Below are positions 1-6,672 of a DNA stretch of 56,118 nt, in pieces. This stretch comes from Spirochaetota bacterium (GTDB lineage Bacteria > Spirochaetota > Spirochaetia > DTKZ01): positions 66,977-123,094 of the forward strand of contig JAOABU010000116.1 in the NCBI GenBank assembly GCA_026418195.1, read 5' to 3'. Position 1 is the first letter of the stretch. Every line of letters starts with the position of its first letter. Position numbers and translations under genes: made by a program. Below the pieces are notes generated by a model. It was not told the DNA's origin and searched no databases. It was given only the letters and a program-made list of their open reading frames with translations.

Positions 1-316
1 TGTTGCAATTTACTACCAGGGGTTGTACATTCTCGATCCTGTTCCCGCCTTGAGTGGAGTAGCGTACATGCCCAATACCGATTTTTGAAAGTTTCCTCTC
101 TTGTAGGTATTTGTTTAAAACCGTGGACACCATCCCTAGATCTTTGTAAGCCACGATTTCCTTTCCCTTTTTGTAGGCAATTCCACAACTCTCCTGCCCA
201 CGGTGTTGGAGGCTAAAAAGGGGAAAAAAGAGAGTTTCGGGGATGTTCGTTTCCTCTTGGGAAAAGAGCCCCACTACTCCACAGTAATGTCCGATCTTTT
301 CCTCTAGGTCACTCAC
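1..316 (-). CDS. purF: Amidophosphoribosyltransferase, N-terminal part (runs off the left edge)
   Basis: First enzyme of de novo purine synthesis, transferring glutamine-derived ammonia to PRPP. Only the N-terminal ~105 residues are present. Translation of the minus strand gives a class-II glutamine amidotransferase start: CGVVGLF, then LQHRGQESCGIA, GMVS and GIGHVRYSTQGG, all PurF landmarks. The nucleophile is the Cys of CGVVG. Starting at the GTG at 316 leaves an 11-residue propeptide before that Cys, the same length I recall for the processed Bacillus-type enzyme; another in-frame GTG lies at 331, just after a stop. No strong Shine-Dalgarno is visible. It follows dus by about 30 bases on the same strand and is likely the distal gene of tatD-dus-purF. 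Confidence 0.9.
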   Translation of the reverse strand, partial: MSDLEEKIGHYCGVVGLFSQEETNIPETLFFPLFSLQHRGQESCGIAYKKGKEIVAYKDLGMVSTVLNKYLQERKLSKIGIGHVRYSTQGGNRIENVQPLVVNCN

Positions 317-347
317 AAGTCTGTATACCACTCACGAGAAATGAAGG

Positions 348-1346
348 TCAAGATGAGTGAGATTGAATGTATTCTTCTACCAACCGTTGATATTGTTCTC
401 GGCTCTCTGCATGGACGATCTTGTTCCGGAACGCAGCCGATCCCTCTATACCTTTCACATAGGCACAGAAATGCTTTCGCATCTCCCGGCACGCTAGCGT
501 CTCACCCAATGTTGAAATCGCTAGGTCCAGGTGCATGAGAGCGGTGGACAATCGGTTCTCTGTCGTAACTCTTATAGGAGGAATCCCCTTCAACAAGGAT
601 TTTACTTGAGTAAAAATGAACGGATTCCCTACCGCGCCCCTGGCAATCATCACCCCATCACAGCGTGTAGTTTCCAGCATCCGGAGCACATCCTGGGGAG
701 TAAAAAGGTCGCCCGAACCAAATACAGGTACGGAAAGATAGGATTTCAGGTGAGTGATATGATTCCAATCGGATTTTCCCCCGTACCCCTGGGTGCGGGT
801 TCGAGGGTGCAGACAAACCATCGAAGCTCCACCTTGAACAGCCGCATCCGCAGTTTCAAGGTAATTGATGGATTGAACATCCCAGCCGGAGCGAATTTTT
901 ACCGTAACGGGTATGGAAGTGTGTTCTTTCATCGTTTTTACGATCATGTAGATCAAAGAAGGATCTTTCAGTAGGGCGGCCCCTCCCCCGTGGTGGACAA
1001 CTTTAGGCACTGGACACCCGCAGTTAAGATCGATAAGGGTAGGAGTAGCCAGGGTTACGATTTTCGCTACTGCTTGGCCTGCTGCAAAAGGGGATGAAGT
1101 GAATATTTGAACACCCCAGTAGGTCTCTTCAGGAGAACGGTTGAGTAAAGAGAAGGTATTCTTGCTGCCCCGCAGAATCCCTTCCGCAGAGATCAGTTCT
1201 GTATAGGTACAATCGGCGCCCTCCCGTAATGCAATAGTACGGAAGGCGACATCCGTATACCCTGCCATAGGCGCCAGAAATAAGTTCCCTGGGATTCTCA
1301 CATCGCCTATGGTTACTGGATGGTAAAGGGAAGTCGGTCTAGACAT
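348..1346 (-). CDS. dus: tRNA-dihydrouridine synthase (DusB/NifR3-like)
   Basis: FMN enzyme reducing specific uridines in the tRNA D-loop to dihydrouridine. The 332-residue protein has the family length and motifs: LAPMAGYTD near the N-terminus (FMN phosphate/TIM-barrel strand 1), DLNCGCPVPKVV containing the catalytic Cys, KIRSGWD, and HPRTRTQGYGGKSDW with the conserved substrate and flavin-binding HxRT. The later GSGDLF and GVMIARGAVGNPF segments form the phosphate-binding end of the barrel. It overlaps the upstream tatD gene by 8 bases, so the two are almost certainly cotranscribed. Family assignment is firm; which of DusA/B/C it matches functionally is inferred from the NifR3-like sequence. 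Confidence 0.93.
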   Translation of the reverse strand: MSRPTSLYHPVTIGDVRIPGNLFLAPMAGYTDVAFRTIALREGADCTYTELISAEGILRGSKNTFSLLNRSPEETYWGVQIFTSSPFAAGQAVAKIVTLATPTLIDLNCGCPVPKVVHHGGGAALLKDPSLIYMIVKTMKEHTSIPVTVKIRSGWDVQSINYLETADAAVQGGASMVCLHPRTRTQGYGGKSDWNHITHLKSYLSVPVFGSGDLFTPQDVLRMLETTRCDGVMIARGAVGNPFIFTQVKSLLKGIPPIRVTTENRLSTALMHLDLAISTLGETLACREMRKHFCAYVKGIEGSAAFRNKIVHAESREQYQRLVEEYIQSHSS

Positions 1347-2112
1347 TCACCTGAAAAAAACGAATAGAATTCTGGAAGATCGTTTCTGTAACTACCTCAA
1401 GATCTTCGTTTCGGAGTTCAGCAATGAACTGTGCCGTATGTTTCAGATAAGCGGGTTTGTTCCGTTTTCCCCGATAGATCGAAGGAACCATGAAGGGACT
1501 CTCCGATTCGATCAACATCCGGTCCAAAGGCATTTTTTTAGCCGTCTCGTGGAGGTTCCGAGCGTTCCGATAGGTTACGTTCCCTGCAAAGGAGATGTAT
1601 ACATTCAGATCGAGAGCTTGCTTGGCGTAATTCCAGTCTTCAGAGTAACAGTGTAACACGCCCCCTCTTTTAGGAAGTTTCTCTTTTAGAATTTCTAATA
1701 CATCTGTACCCGCTTCACGGTTATGAATGATTACCGGGAGATTGAGCCGCTCCGCTAATTCTAATTGGCGAATAAAAAGCTCAATCTGACTGTCTTTATT
1801 GCCGAATTTCCTATAGTAGTCTAGTCCGATTTCTCCGAGGGCAACTACACGGGGTAGTTTGGCCCCAGTTTCTATCTTTTGTGTCCAATCCTTGGGAAGA
1901 TTGGCTACTTCAGAAGGTGCTACACCTATACTGAAGTAGACATGAGATGCGGTTTTCAGGTTTTCATACACCTGAAAGAAATCGAGTAGGTTGTTACAGA
2001 TGCTGACGATACCCTCTACCGATTCTTTTCGAGCTTCCTGGACAATGATGAGCTGTTCGATCGGATCTTCTGTAATTAAACCTATGTGTGCGTGCGAGTC
2101 AAATAAATGCAT
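1339..2112 (-). CDS. tatD: TatD-family metal-dependent hydrolase (DNase/D-aminoacyl-tRNA hydrolase type)
   Basis: Amidohydrolase-like TIM-barrel nuclease of the TatD/YcfH family. Visible metal-ligand motifs in order are DSHAHI (residues 5-10), GEIGLDYYR, IIHNREAG and LHCYSEDW. The final catalytic motif, normally ETDxPY/F, reads ESESPF here, so the usual Asp is replaced by Glu after a Ser. Length (257) is normal. The ATG at 2112 has an AAGGA Shine-Dalgarno about 8 bases upstream, and a promoter (2169-2197) precedes it. First gene of the tatD-dus-purF run; overlaps dus by 8 bases. Confidence 0.88.
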   Translation of the reverse strand: MHLFDSHAHIGLITEDPIEQLIIVQEARKESVEGIVSICNNLLDFFQVYENLKTASHVYFSIGVAPSEVANLPKDWTQKIETGAKLPRVVALGEIGLDYYRKFGNKDSQIELFIRQLELAERLNLPVIIHNREAGTDVLEILKEKLPKRGGVLHCYSEDWNYAKQALDLNVYISFAGNVTYRNARNLHETAKKMPLDRMLIESESPFMVPSIYRGKRNKPAYLKHTAQFIAELRNEDLEVVTETIFQNSIRFFQVNV

Positions 2113-2168
2113 GTCCTATCCTTGAAATTGTATGGTTTGAGATCTAGAAAAAAAATCAGCTCGGATAG

Positions 2169-2197
2169 AACATACCATGACACTGGGCAATCGTCAA
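2169..2197 (-). promoter_or_regulatory. Promoter of tatD-dus-purF
   Basis: On the minus strand TTGACG (2197-2192), a 17-base spacer ending TGG (extended -10 TGn), then TATGTT (2174-2169). The predicted start is about 50 bases upstream of the tatD ATG. It is divergent from the M23 promoter at 2205-2233, with the two -35 elements only seven bases apart. Confidence 0.55.
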
Positions 2198-2204
2198 TAT
2201 GAAA

Positions 2205-2233
2205 TTGACAAACTTCTTGTACCATGGTAAGTT
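2205..2233 (+). promoter_or_regulatory. Promoter of the M23 peptidase-bactofilin genes
   Basis: TTGACA (2205-2210), a 17-base spacer ending in TGG, then TAAGTT (2228-2233). The CCATGGTA just before the -10 matches the TCATGGTA of the divergent tatD promoter, so the two promoters look alike. Confidence 0.5.
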
Positions 2234-2276
2234 ATTTGTGGGCACGTCTTAAAACTGGGAAGGATGAGGTCCTGAA

Positions 2277-3308
2277 TTGTCTCCTGCATATCGATATAAG
2301 AAACTGGAAAACCGATTCTTTTCTCGGATATTGAGCGGATTGCTCTGGTTTTGGGGAGGAATCCAAGCAGGTATTGCTACCCTTGTGCGAATAGGGAAGC
2401 ACAAGTTTACCGTGATGCTAATTCCCCATTCCGAGCGTAGAATTTTCAACTTTCAATTGAATGTGTTTACCCTGTTTCTCATCTTACTGTTAATCTGTGG
2501 TATGGGAATCGGTTTTTTCACTCTTTCTACCAAGTATACCAGCACAGAACAGGTCTTGACTAGCCGTACTCAAAAGCTACAAGCAGCCCAAGCGAACCTA
2601 GAACTTGTACGAGAGGAAGTTGCCGAGCTTCAAAGGGTAGCGAGAAAGTTTCAAGGGAGTCTCACTACAACCCTAGAAACGCTTGGGATAAGCCTTCCCA
2701 AACAGACAAGTCCCGATATCCAACAGGGAGACCTGTCTTCGTTCCTCTCCATGAATGGGGCAGACGATGCATCGTTGCGGGAAATCAACCAAATAAAAAC
2801 GATCCGCTCTGTATTGGAATCTTCTATAGATCCCCTAAAGGAATTAAAGGACCTATTGTCCAATCAGAAAGATCTCCTGCTTGATATTCCTACCTTATGG
2901 CCTGTGAAAGGGGTAAGGGGACGTATCACTCAACGGTTTGGCCCTGCAATCCATCCCTTTACAGGACAATGGTATCTCCATAAGGGAATCGATATCGCCT
3001 TCGGATACAACATCCCTGTGGTATCTACAGCTCGAGGGAAGGTAGTTTCCATCGATTACGAACCCCTAGGATTTGGAAACTACGTCATTATCCGACATAA
3101 ATATGGATTCTATACCCGATATGCCCACCTACAAAGAATTCTTGTAAGCCGCGGTCAAGATGTGACTCAGGGGCAGGTGATTGGAACGATGGGGAATACA
3201 GGTCTTTCTACGGGTCCCCATTTACATTACGAAGTACGGATCGGTGCAGAGGTGGTGGATCCAGAAAAGTACCTGAACATTTCCTCTGCCAATCAAGATG
3301 CAGAATAG
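2277..3308 (+). CDS. Membrane-anchored M23 family metallopeptidase (peptidoglycan endopeptidase)
   Basis: Likely cleaves peptidoglycan cross-bridges on the periplasmic side. An inner-membrane segment lies at about residues 61-83, followed by a coiled-coil stretch (about 88-130), a linker, and a LytM/M23 domain from about 207. Zinc ligands are visible: H235 and D239 in HKGID, and H315/H317 in HLHYEV, with H284 as the catalytic His. The TTG start is supported by a GAGGT about 6 bases upstream; no ATG start gives the complete N-terminus. The bactofilin gene follows 9 bases later. Adjacent M23 peptidase and bactofilin genes are a known cell-shape pairing (Helicobacter Csd1/CcmA, Caulobacter LmdC/BacA), so a role in helical shape is a reasonable inference. 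Confidence 0.9.
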   Translation: MSPAYRYKKLENRFFSRILSGLLWFWGGIQAGIATLVRIGKHKFTVMLIPHSERRIFNFQLNVFTLFLILLLICGMGIGFFTLSTKYTSTEQVLTSRTQKLQAAQANLELVREEVAELQRVARKFQGSLTTTLETLGISLPKQTSPDIQQGDLSSFLSMNGADDASLREINQIKTIRSVLESSIDPLKELKDLLSNQKDLLLDIPTLWPVKGVRGRITQRFGPAIHPFTGQWYLHKGIDIAFGYNIPVVSTARGKVVSIDYEPLGFGNYVIIRHKYGFYTRYAHLQRILVSRGQDVTQGQVIGTMGNTGLSTGPHLHYEVRIGAEVVDPEKYLNISSANQDAE

Positions 3309-3317
3309 GTACCGAAG

Positions 3318-3776
3318 ATGTCGCAGAAATCGGTGGGTGTAACAGTTGAAGAACATACTCTGTTCAATTCCCTTGTTGGAGAGGGGACATCCTTCAAAGG
3401 GGATGTTACTGTCAATGGCATTTTCAGGATCGATGGAGATTTTGTAGGATCTATAAAAACCAAGGGGAAGGTGTTCATAGGACGAACAGGAAGAGCTGAA
3501 TGTACCATTCAAGCTTCATCTATCGTGATTGGGGGAATCGTGAGTGGAAGCATCATTTCAACTGAAAAAGTAGTGATTCTCTCCTCTGCCGTTGTGATGG
3601 GTCAAATCCAGGCCCCCAGGCTGATCGCTGAGGAAGGGGTATTACTCCAGGGGGAACTCCATATTACGGGAGTAGCAAAGGAACCTTCCCAATTCCCATC
3701 CCGGCGGAATGGTTCGATATTTCATAGATGGATTCGTGGGAGAGAAGAGCCTGTTCATACCTCCTCAATCCAGTGA
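3318..3776 (+). CDS. Bactofilin (polymer-forming cytoskeletal protein)
   Basis: A 152-residue protein with the bactofilin core (DUF583) at about residues 14-120: a run of short beta-helix rungs with regularly spaced hydrophobic residues and glycines (GTSFKGDVTVNGIFRIDGDF, GSIKTKGKVFIG, ASSIVIGGIVSGSI, LIAEEGVLLQGELHI). Such proteins polymerise without nucleotide and act as scaffolds for cell-wall enzymes. The short basic, Arg- and Ser-rich C-terminal tail is typical of the disordered ends of the family. Cotranscribed with the upstream M23 peptidase, its likely partner. Confidence 0.88.
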   Translation: MSQKSVGVTVEEHTLFNSLVGEGTSFKGDVTVNGIFRIDGDFVGSIKTKGKVFIGRTGRAECTIQASSIVIGGIVSGSIISTEKVVILSSAVVMGQIQAPRLIAEEGVLLQGELHITGVAKEPSQFPSRRNGSIFHRWIRGREEPVHTSSIQ

Positions 3777-3791
3777 ACCAATGTGTTGGGT

Positions 3792-4286
3792 ATGGAACGG
3801 ATCGATTTCCCGGGGGGATTTTTCCTTGTACCCCAGAAACCTGTAGAAAAGAAAGAAACCAAGCGCCTAAAAACGAGACGATTCCTATCCTTTCTATCTA
3901 AAGAAACAGAAGAGGGGGAGAGCTTAGGGGTAATCAGCACAGAATTCCTCAGTAAAGAGGAACTGTACTCACAGTTGGAGAAGACTTTAGATCAGGTGCA
4001 TCAGCTAGGGGAACGATTGAAGAACGATCCTACCCTTTCGGGTGTGATGGAATACAAGGATGCAGTGAGAGCCTTTCTTCGTCTCGTTGTAAAAGGATGT
4101 TACCGGATCGATGAAAAGACCTCCTCCCAAGGGATCCTGAATCGAAAGAAATACACTCAGATTCGGGTGATCGATGAAAAATTGGAGAGGTTAGCGGCCG
4201 AAGTTATGCAGGGACAGAGAGAGCAACTAGATATTCTAAAACGAGTAGACGAAATCTATGGGGCTCTGGTAGATCTCCTCCAGTAG
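3792..4286 (+). CDS. YaaR-like protein (DUF327)
   Basis: Mostly helical protein of about 164 residues. The segment YKDAVRAFLRLVVKGCYRIDEK followed by KKYTQIRVIDEKLERLAAEV matches the YaaR/DUF327 pattern as I recall it; the function of that family is unknown. It is followed after 39 bases by a PSP1/YaaT-like gene. In Bacillus, yaaR and yaaT flank holB, so the pair is conserved here without holB. The start is uncertain: an in-frame GTG at 3783 precedes this ATG and neither has a convincing Shine-Dalgarno. Confidence 0.65.
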   Translation: MERIDFPGGFFLVPQKPVEKKETKRLKTRRFLSFLSKETEEGESLGVISTEFLSKEELYSQLEKTLDQVHQLGERLKNDPTLSGVMEYKDAVRAFLRLVVKGCYRIDEKTSSQGILNRKKYTQIRVIDEKLERLAAEVMQGQREQLDILKRVDEIYGALVDLLQ

Positions 4287-4325
4287 AGTTCTGTAGAGGT
4301 CGATTCGAGACAGGAGACTGTACAT

Positions 4326-5234
4326 ATGGCTGATGAACTACTAGACAATAGCCCCGAGGACGAGGGCAATGTTATCACGGTTAAGCTGGACAGAGAGTTC
4401 TTTTTGGTCAAGATTCTTCATTCCAGTGAAACTGAACTCTGTGACCCCAAGAACGATGTATATACTCCAGGCGAGTACTTAATAGTAGACACCCGGTTTG
4501 GCAAGGATCTGGCAGAGATGCTTGGGGTAGTGAAGGAGTACCATCTACGAGAAACCGATGGAAGTAAGCCGATGGTATACGAGGTAGTGCGCAGGGCTAC
4601 GGACGATGACATTCGCCGATTTGAAGAGAATAAAAAGAAGGAAGAGGAAGCCTTTCGAATCTGCAGGGAAAAGATCCTGCAACACCATCTGGATATGAAA
4701 CTGGTTTCAGCCCATTACATGATGGATGAACCCAAGATCCTCTTCTTTTTTACCGCTGATGCCCGGGTCGATTTTAGGGATTTGGTGAAGGATCTAGTGT
4801 CTCATTTCAAAATGCGTATCGAATTGCGACAGATTGGTGTTCGGGATGAGGCAAGGGTAATCGGTGGAATCGGTGTCTGTGGTAGGTTGCTCTGTTGTCA
4901 TTCTATCACGGATAAGTTAAATCCCGTATCGATAAAAATGGCAAAAGTGCAGAACATGTCTCTGAACTCTGTGAAAATATCTGGACCGTGTGGCAGGTTA
5001 CTCTGTTGCCTTGCCTATGAGTATAGCTTATACCAGGAAGAACGAAAGAAGCTACCTTCCGAAGGGACGAGAATTCCGTATGAAGGGACCGTCTTCAAGG
5101 TAGTGGAGGTGAATGTTCTGTTAGGGTTGGTCAAGTTTTTAGGAGAAGATGGAAGAATCCTCGAGATTCCTGCGTCTCGGTTATCCTTCGATTCTCAACG
5201 GTCTTGCTGGACCATCCAACCGTTGAGTTCTTGA
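4326..5234 (+). CDS. PSP1 domain protein (YaaT/RicT-like)
   Basis: 302 residues containing the PSP1 C-terminal domain. The Cys-rich signature is clear: GIGVCGRLLCCHS and SGPCGRLLCCLAYEY, which in Bacillus RicT (YaaT) contributes to Fe-S binding in the complex that affects RNase Y and RNA maturation. The central region with EFLVKILHSS and DVYTPGEYLIVDTRFGKDLA is the usual N-terminal PSP1 segment. ATG at 4326 is preceded by a CAGGAG box. The stop codon overlaps the -35 element of the following tRNA promoter. Family assignment is strong; the molecular role in spirochaetes is inferred. Confidence 0.88.
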   Translation: MADELLDNSPEDEGNVITVKLDREFFLVKILHSSETELCDPKNDVYTPGEYLIVDTRFGKDLAEMLGVVKEYHLRETDGSKPMVYEVVRRATDDDIRRFEENKKKEEEAFRICREKILQHHLDMKLVSAHYMMDEPKILFFFTADARVDFRDLVKDLVSHFKMRIELRQIGVRDEARVIGGIGVCGRLLCCHSITDKLNPVSIKMAKVQNMSLNSVKISGPCGRLLCCLAYEYSLYQEERKKLPSEGTRIPYEGTVFKVVEVNVLLGLVKFLGEDGRILEIPASRLSFDSQRSCWTIQPLSS

Positions 5235-5259
5235 CAAACCGAGGGTTTATCGGTACTGT
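5231..5259 (+). promoter_or_regulatory. Promoter of the tRNA-Gln/tRNA-Glu pair
   Basis: TTGACA (5231-5236), a 17-base spacer, TACTGT (5254-5259); the tRNA 5' end is about 20 bases downstream. The -35 overlaps the stop codon of the PSP1 gene. Confidence 0.55.
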
Positions 5260-5278
5260 ATTTGCGGTTTGAAAGCCT

Positions 5279-5349
5279 TTCCCGGTAGTGTAATGGTAGC
5301 ACCACAGACTCTGGATCTGTTTGTGGGGGTTCGAGTCCTCCCCGGGAAG
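5279..5349 (+). tRNA. tRNA-Gln (CTG)
   Basis: Cloverleaf folds by eye: acceptor TTCCCGG pairs with CCGGGAA, D-arm with TAATGGTAGCA, anticodon stem ACAGA/TCTGT around loop CTCTGGA giving anticodon CTG, and T-arm GGGGG-TTCGAGT-CCTCC. The discriminator is G and CCA is not encoded. Confidence 0.93.
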
Positions 5350-5357
5350 AGCTAAAA

Positions 5358-5429
5358 GGTCCCTTCGTCTAACGGTCAGGACAGGAGATTCTCATTCTTC
5401 AAATAGGGGTTCGATTCCCCTAGGGACTA
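5358..5429 (+). tRNA. tRNA-Glu (CTC)
   Basis: Acceptor GGTCCCT/AGGGACT (one G-T pair), anticodon stem GGAGA/TCTTC with loop TTCTCAT giving anticodon CTC, T-arm AGGGG-TTCGATT-CCCCT. CCA is not encoded. It lies 8 bases after tRNA-Gln and is cotranscribed with it. Confidence 0.93.
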
Positions 5430-5433
5430 TCAA

Positions 5434-5458
5434 GCCGGCGAAAAGCCGGTTTTTTTTT
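5434..5458 (+). terminator. Rho-independent terminator after the tRNA pair
   Basis: GCCGGC-GAAAA-GCCGG hairpin (5 GC-rich pairs) followed by nine T residues. Confidence 0.9.
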
Positions 5459-5466
5459 GAATAGTA

Positions 5467-5498
5467 TTGCATAAATATACGGTTGAATTGTATATTTA
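5467..5498 (+). promoter_or_regulatory. carA promoter/operator region with a 9-bp inverted repeat
   Basis: Perfect inverted repeat TAAATATAC (5472-5480), 9-base spacer, GTATATTTA (5490-5498). It lies inside a possible promoter with TTGCAT (5467-5472) and TATATT (5491-5496, spacer 18). The Shine-Dalgarno follows immediately (5502-5508). The A+T-rich dyad suggests a repressor site, perhaps ArgR- or pyrimidine-related; the regulator is not identified. Confidence 0.4.
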
Positions 5499-5513
5499 AT
5501 CAGGAGGGAGAAC

Positions 5514-6662
5514 GTGACTAATCAAGCGGCCCTTGTGCTGGCCGATGGAGTAGTGTTCTATGGAGAATCGTTCGGACATCCAGCCCTATTCCCAGATGAA
5601 TTGACCCTGGACCGCTCTCTAGGTACGGGCGAAGTTGTATTCAACACAGGTATGTGTGGGTATCACGAGATTCTCACTGATCCTTCGTATGCAGGACAGA
5701 TCGTGGTGATGACGTACCCACTCATCGGGAATTACGGTTCGGATCCGAAATGGAACGAAAGTGGACCGGAGAAGGGGGTCTCAAGGAAAGCGGTGAAAGC
5801 GACAGGGTTTGTGGTGAAGCATCTTTACAGAGGGCCTGTACCACCTGGAAGGATCTCCTTGCATCAGTTTCTTCAAAATCAGCAGGTTCCCGGAATATCG
5901 GGAATTGACACTCGTCGCTTGACCCTGCATCTAAGGGATAGAGGTACCCCTACAGGAGTGATCGTCAGGATTCCCAAGGGGAAAAACGAACTTTCCCGAT
6001 CTCAATTGAAGGAAGTAGTAACCTTCCTAAACGCGTTTCCTCCTATGGAAGGACGAAATCTCATTGGAGAGGTAGGAACAGCAAAAGCTGCATCTGTTCA
6101 TCGAGAGGGAGGGAAACACATTGTATTGATCGACTGTGGAACAAAAGCAGGGATCGTGAATCAACTGGTAACCTTAGGGGTACGGGTTTCTATTCTCCCC
6201 TCAAGCGTGAGTTTGGGGGAAGTCCTCAACTTGAAACCTCATGGGGTCCTTTTCTCCAATGGGCCAGGAGATCCGGCTGTGTTGGGACCTCAGATCGAGC
6301 TGTGTTCCCGGTTGATTGGGAAGGTGCCCGTATTCGGGATCTGCCTTGGACATCAGTTGATTGCTCTTGCAATGGGGGGGAGAACCTTCAAGATGCCTTT
6401 TGGGCATCATGGGGTGAACCATCCTGTGGTGGATCTTCGAGATGGAAGGGTATATGTCACTTCTCAGAATCATGGATTCGCGGTGGATCCGGACACCTTA
6501 CCGGCCGGACTTCAGGTATGGATGAAGAATGCCAATGATGGCACGGTGGAGGGGTTGTATCATGAGGAGTTACCTGTACGATGTGTGCAGTTTCATCCCG
6601 AGGCCCATCCAGGCCCTTTGGATACTCTTTGGATCTTTAAAGAGTTCATGAACTATACCTAA
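5514..6662 (+). CDS. carA: Carbamoyl-phosphate synthase small (glutaminase) subunit
   Basis: Supplies ammonia from glutamine to CarB for carbamoyl phosphate, the precursor of arginine and pyrimidines. 382 residues, normal length. The N-terminal CPSase domain has FNTGMCGYHEILTDPSYAGQ; the C-terminal class-I amidotransferase domain has the nucleophile elbow FGICLGHQ (C277) and the His/Glu pair in QFHPEAHPGP (H361, E363). GTG start with a strong AGGAGGG box six bases upstream. carB follows 10 bases later. Confidence 0.97.
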   Translation: MTNQAALVLADGVVFYGESFGHPALFPDELTLDRSLGTGEVVFNTGMCGYHEILTDPSYAGQIVVMTYPLIGNYGSDPKWNESGPEKGVSRKAVKATGFVVKHLYRGPVPPGRISLHQFLQNQQVPGISGIDTRRLTLHLRDRGTPTGVIVRIPKGKNELSRSQLKEVVTFLNAFPPMEGRNLIGEVGTAKAASVHREGGKHIVLIDCGTKAGIVNQLVTLGVRVSILPSSVSLGEVLNLKPHGVLFSNGPGDPAVLGPQIELCSRLIGKVPVFGICLGHQLIALAMGGRTFKMPFGHHGVNHPVVDLRDGRVYVTSQNHGFAVDPDTLPAGLQVWMKNANDGTVEGLYHEELPVRCVQFHPEAHPGPLDTLWIFKEFMNYT

Positions 6663-6672
6663 GGAGATTAGG

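Noticed and set aside
531-974. 147-residue plus-strand ORF inside dus
   Set aside because: It lies antisense to a clearly recognised tRNA-dihydrouridine synthase and has no promoter or motif of its own.
5461-5480. Sigma-54 promoter at carA
   Set aside because: TATTGCATAAATAT matches the other two sites, but the two bases ten upstream of the GC are TT, not GG.
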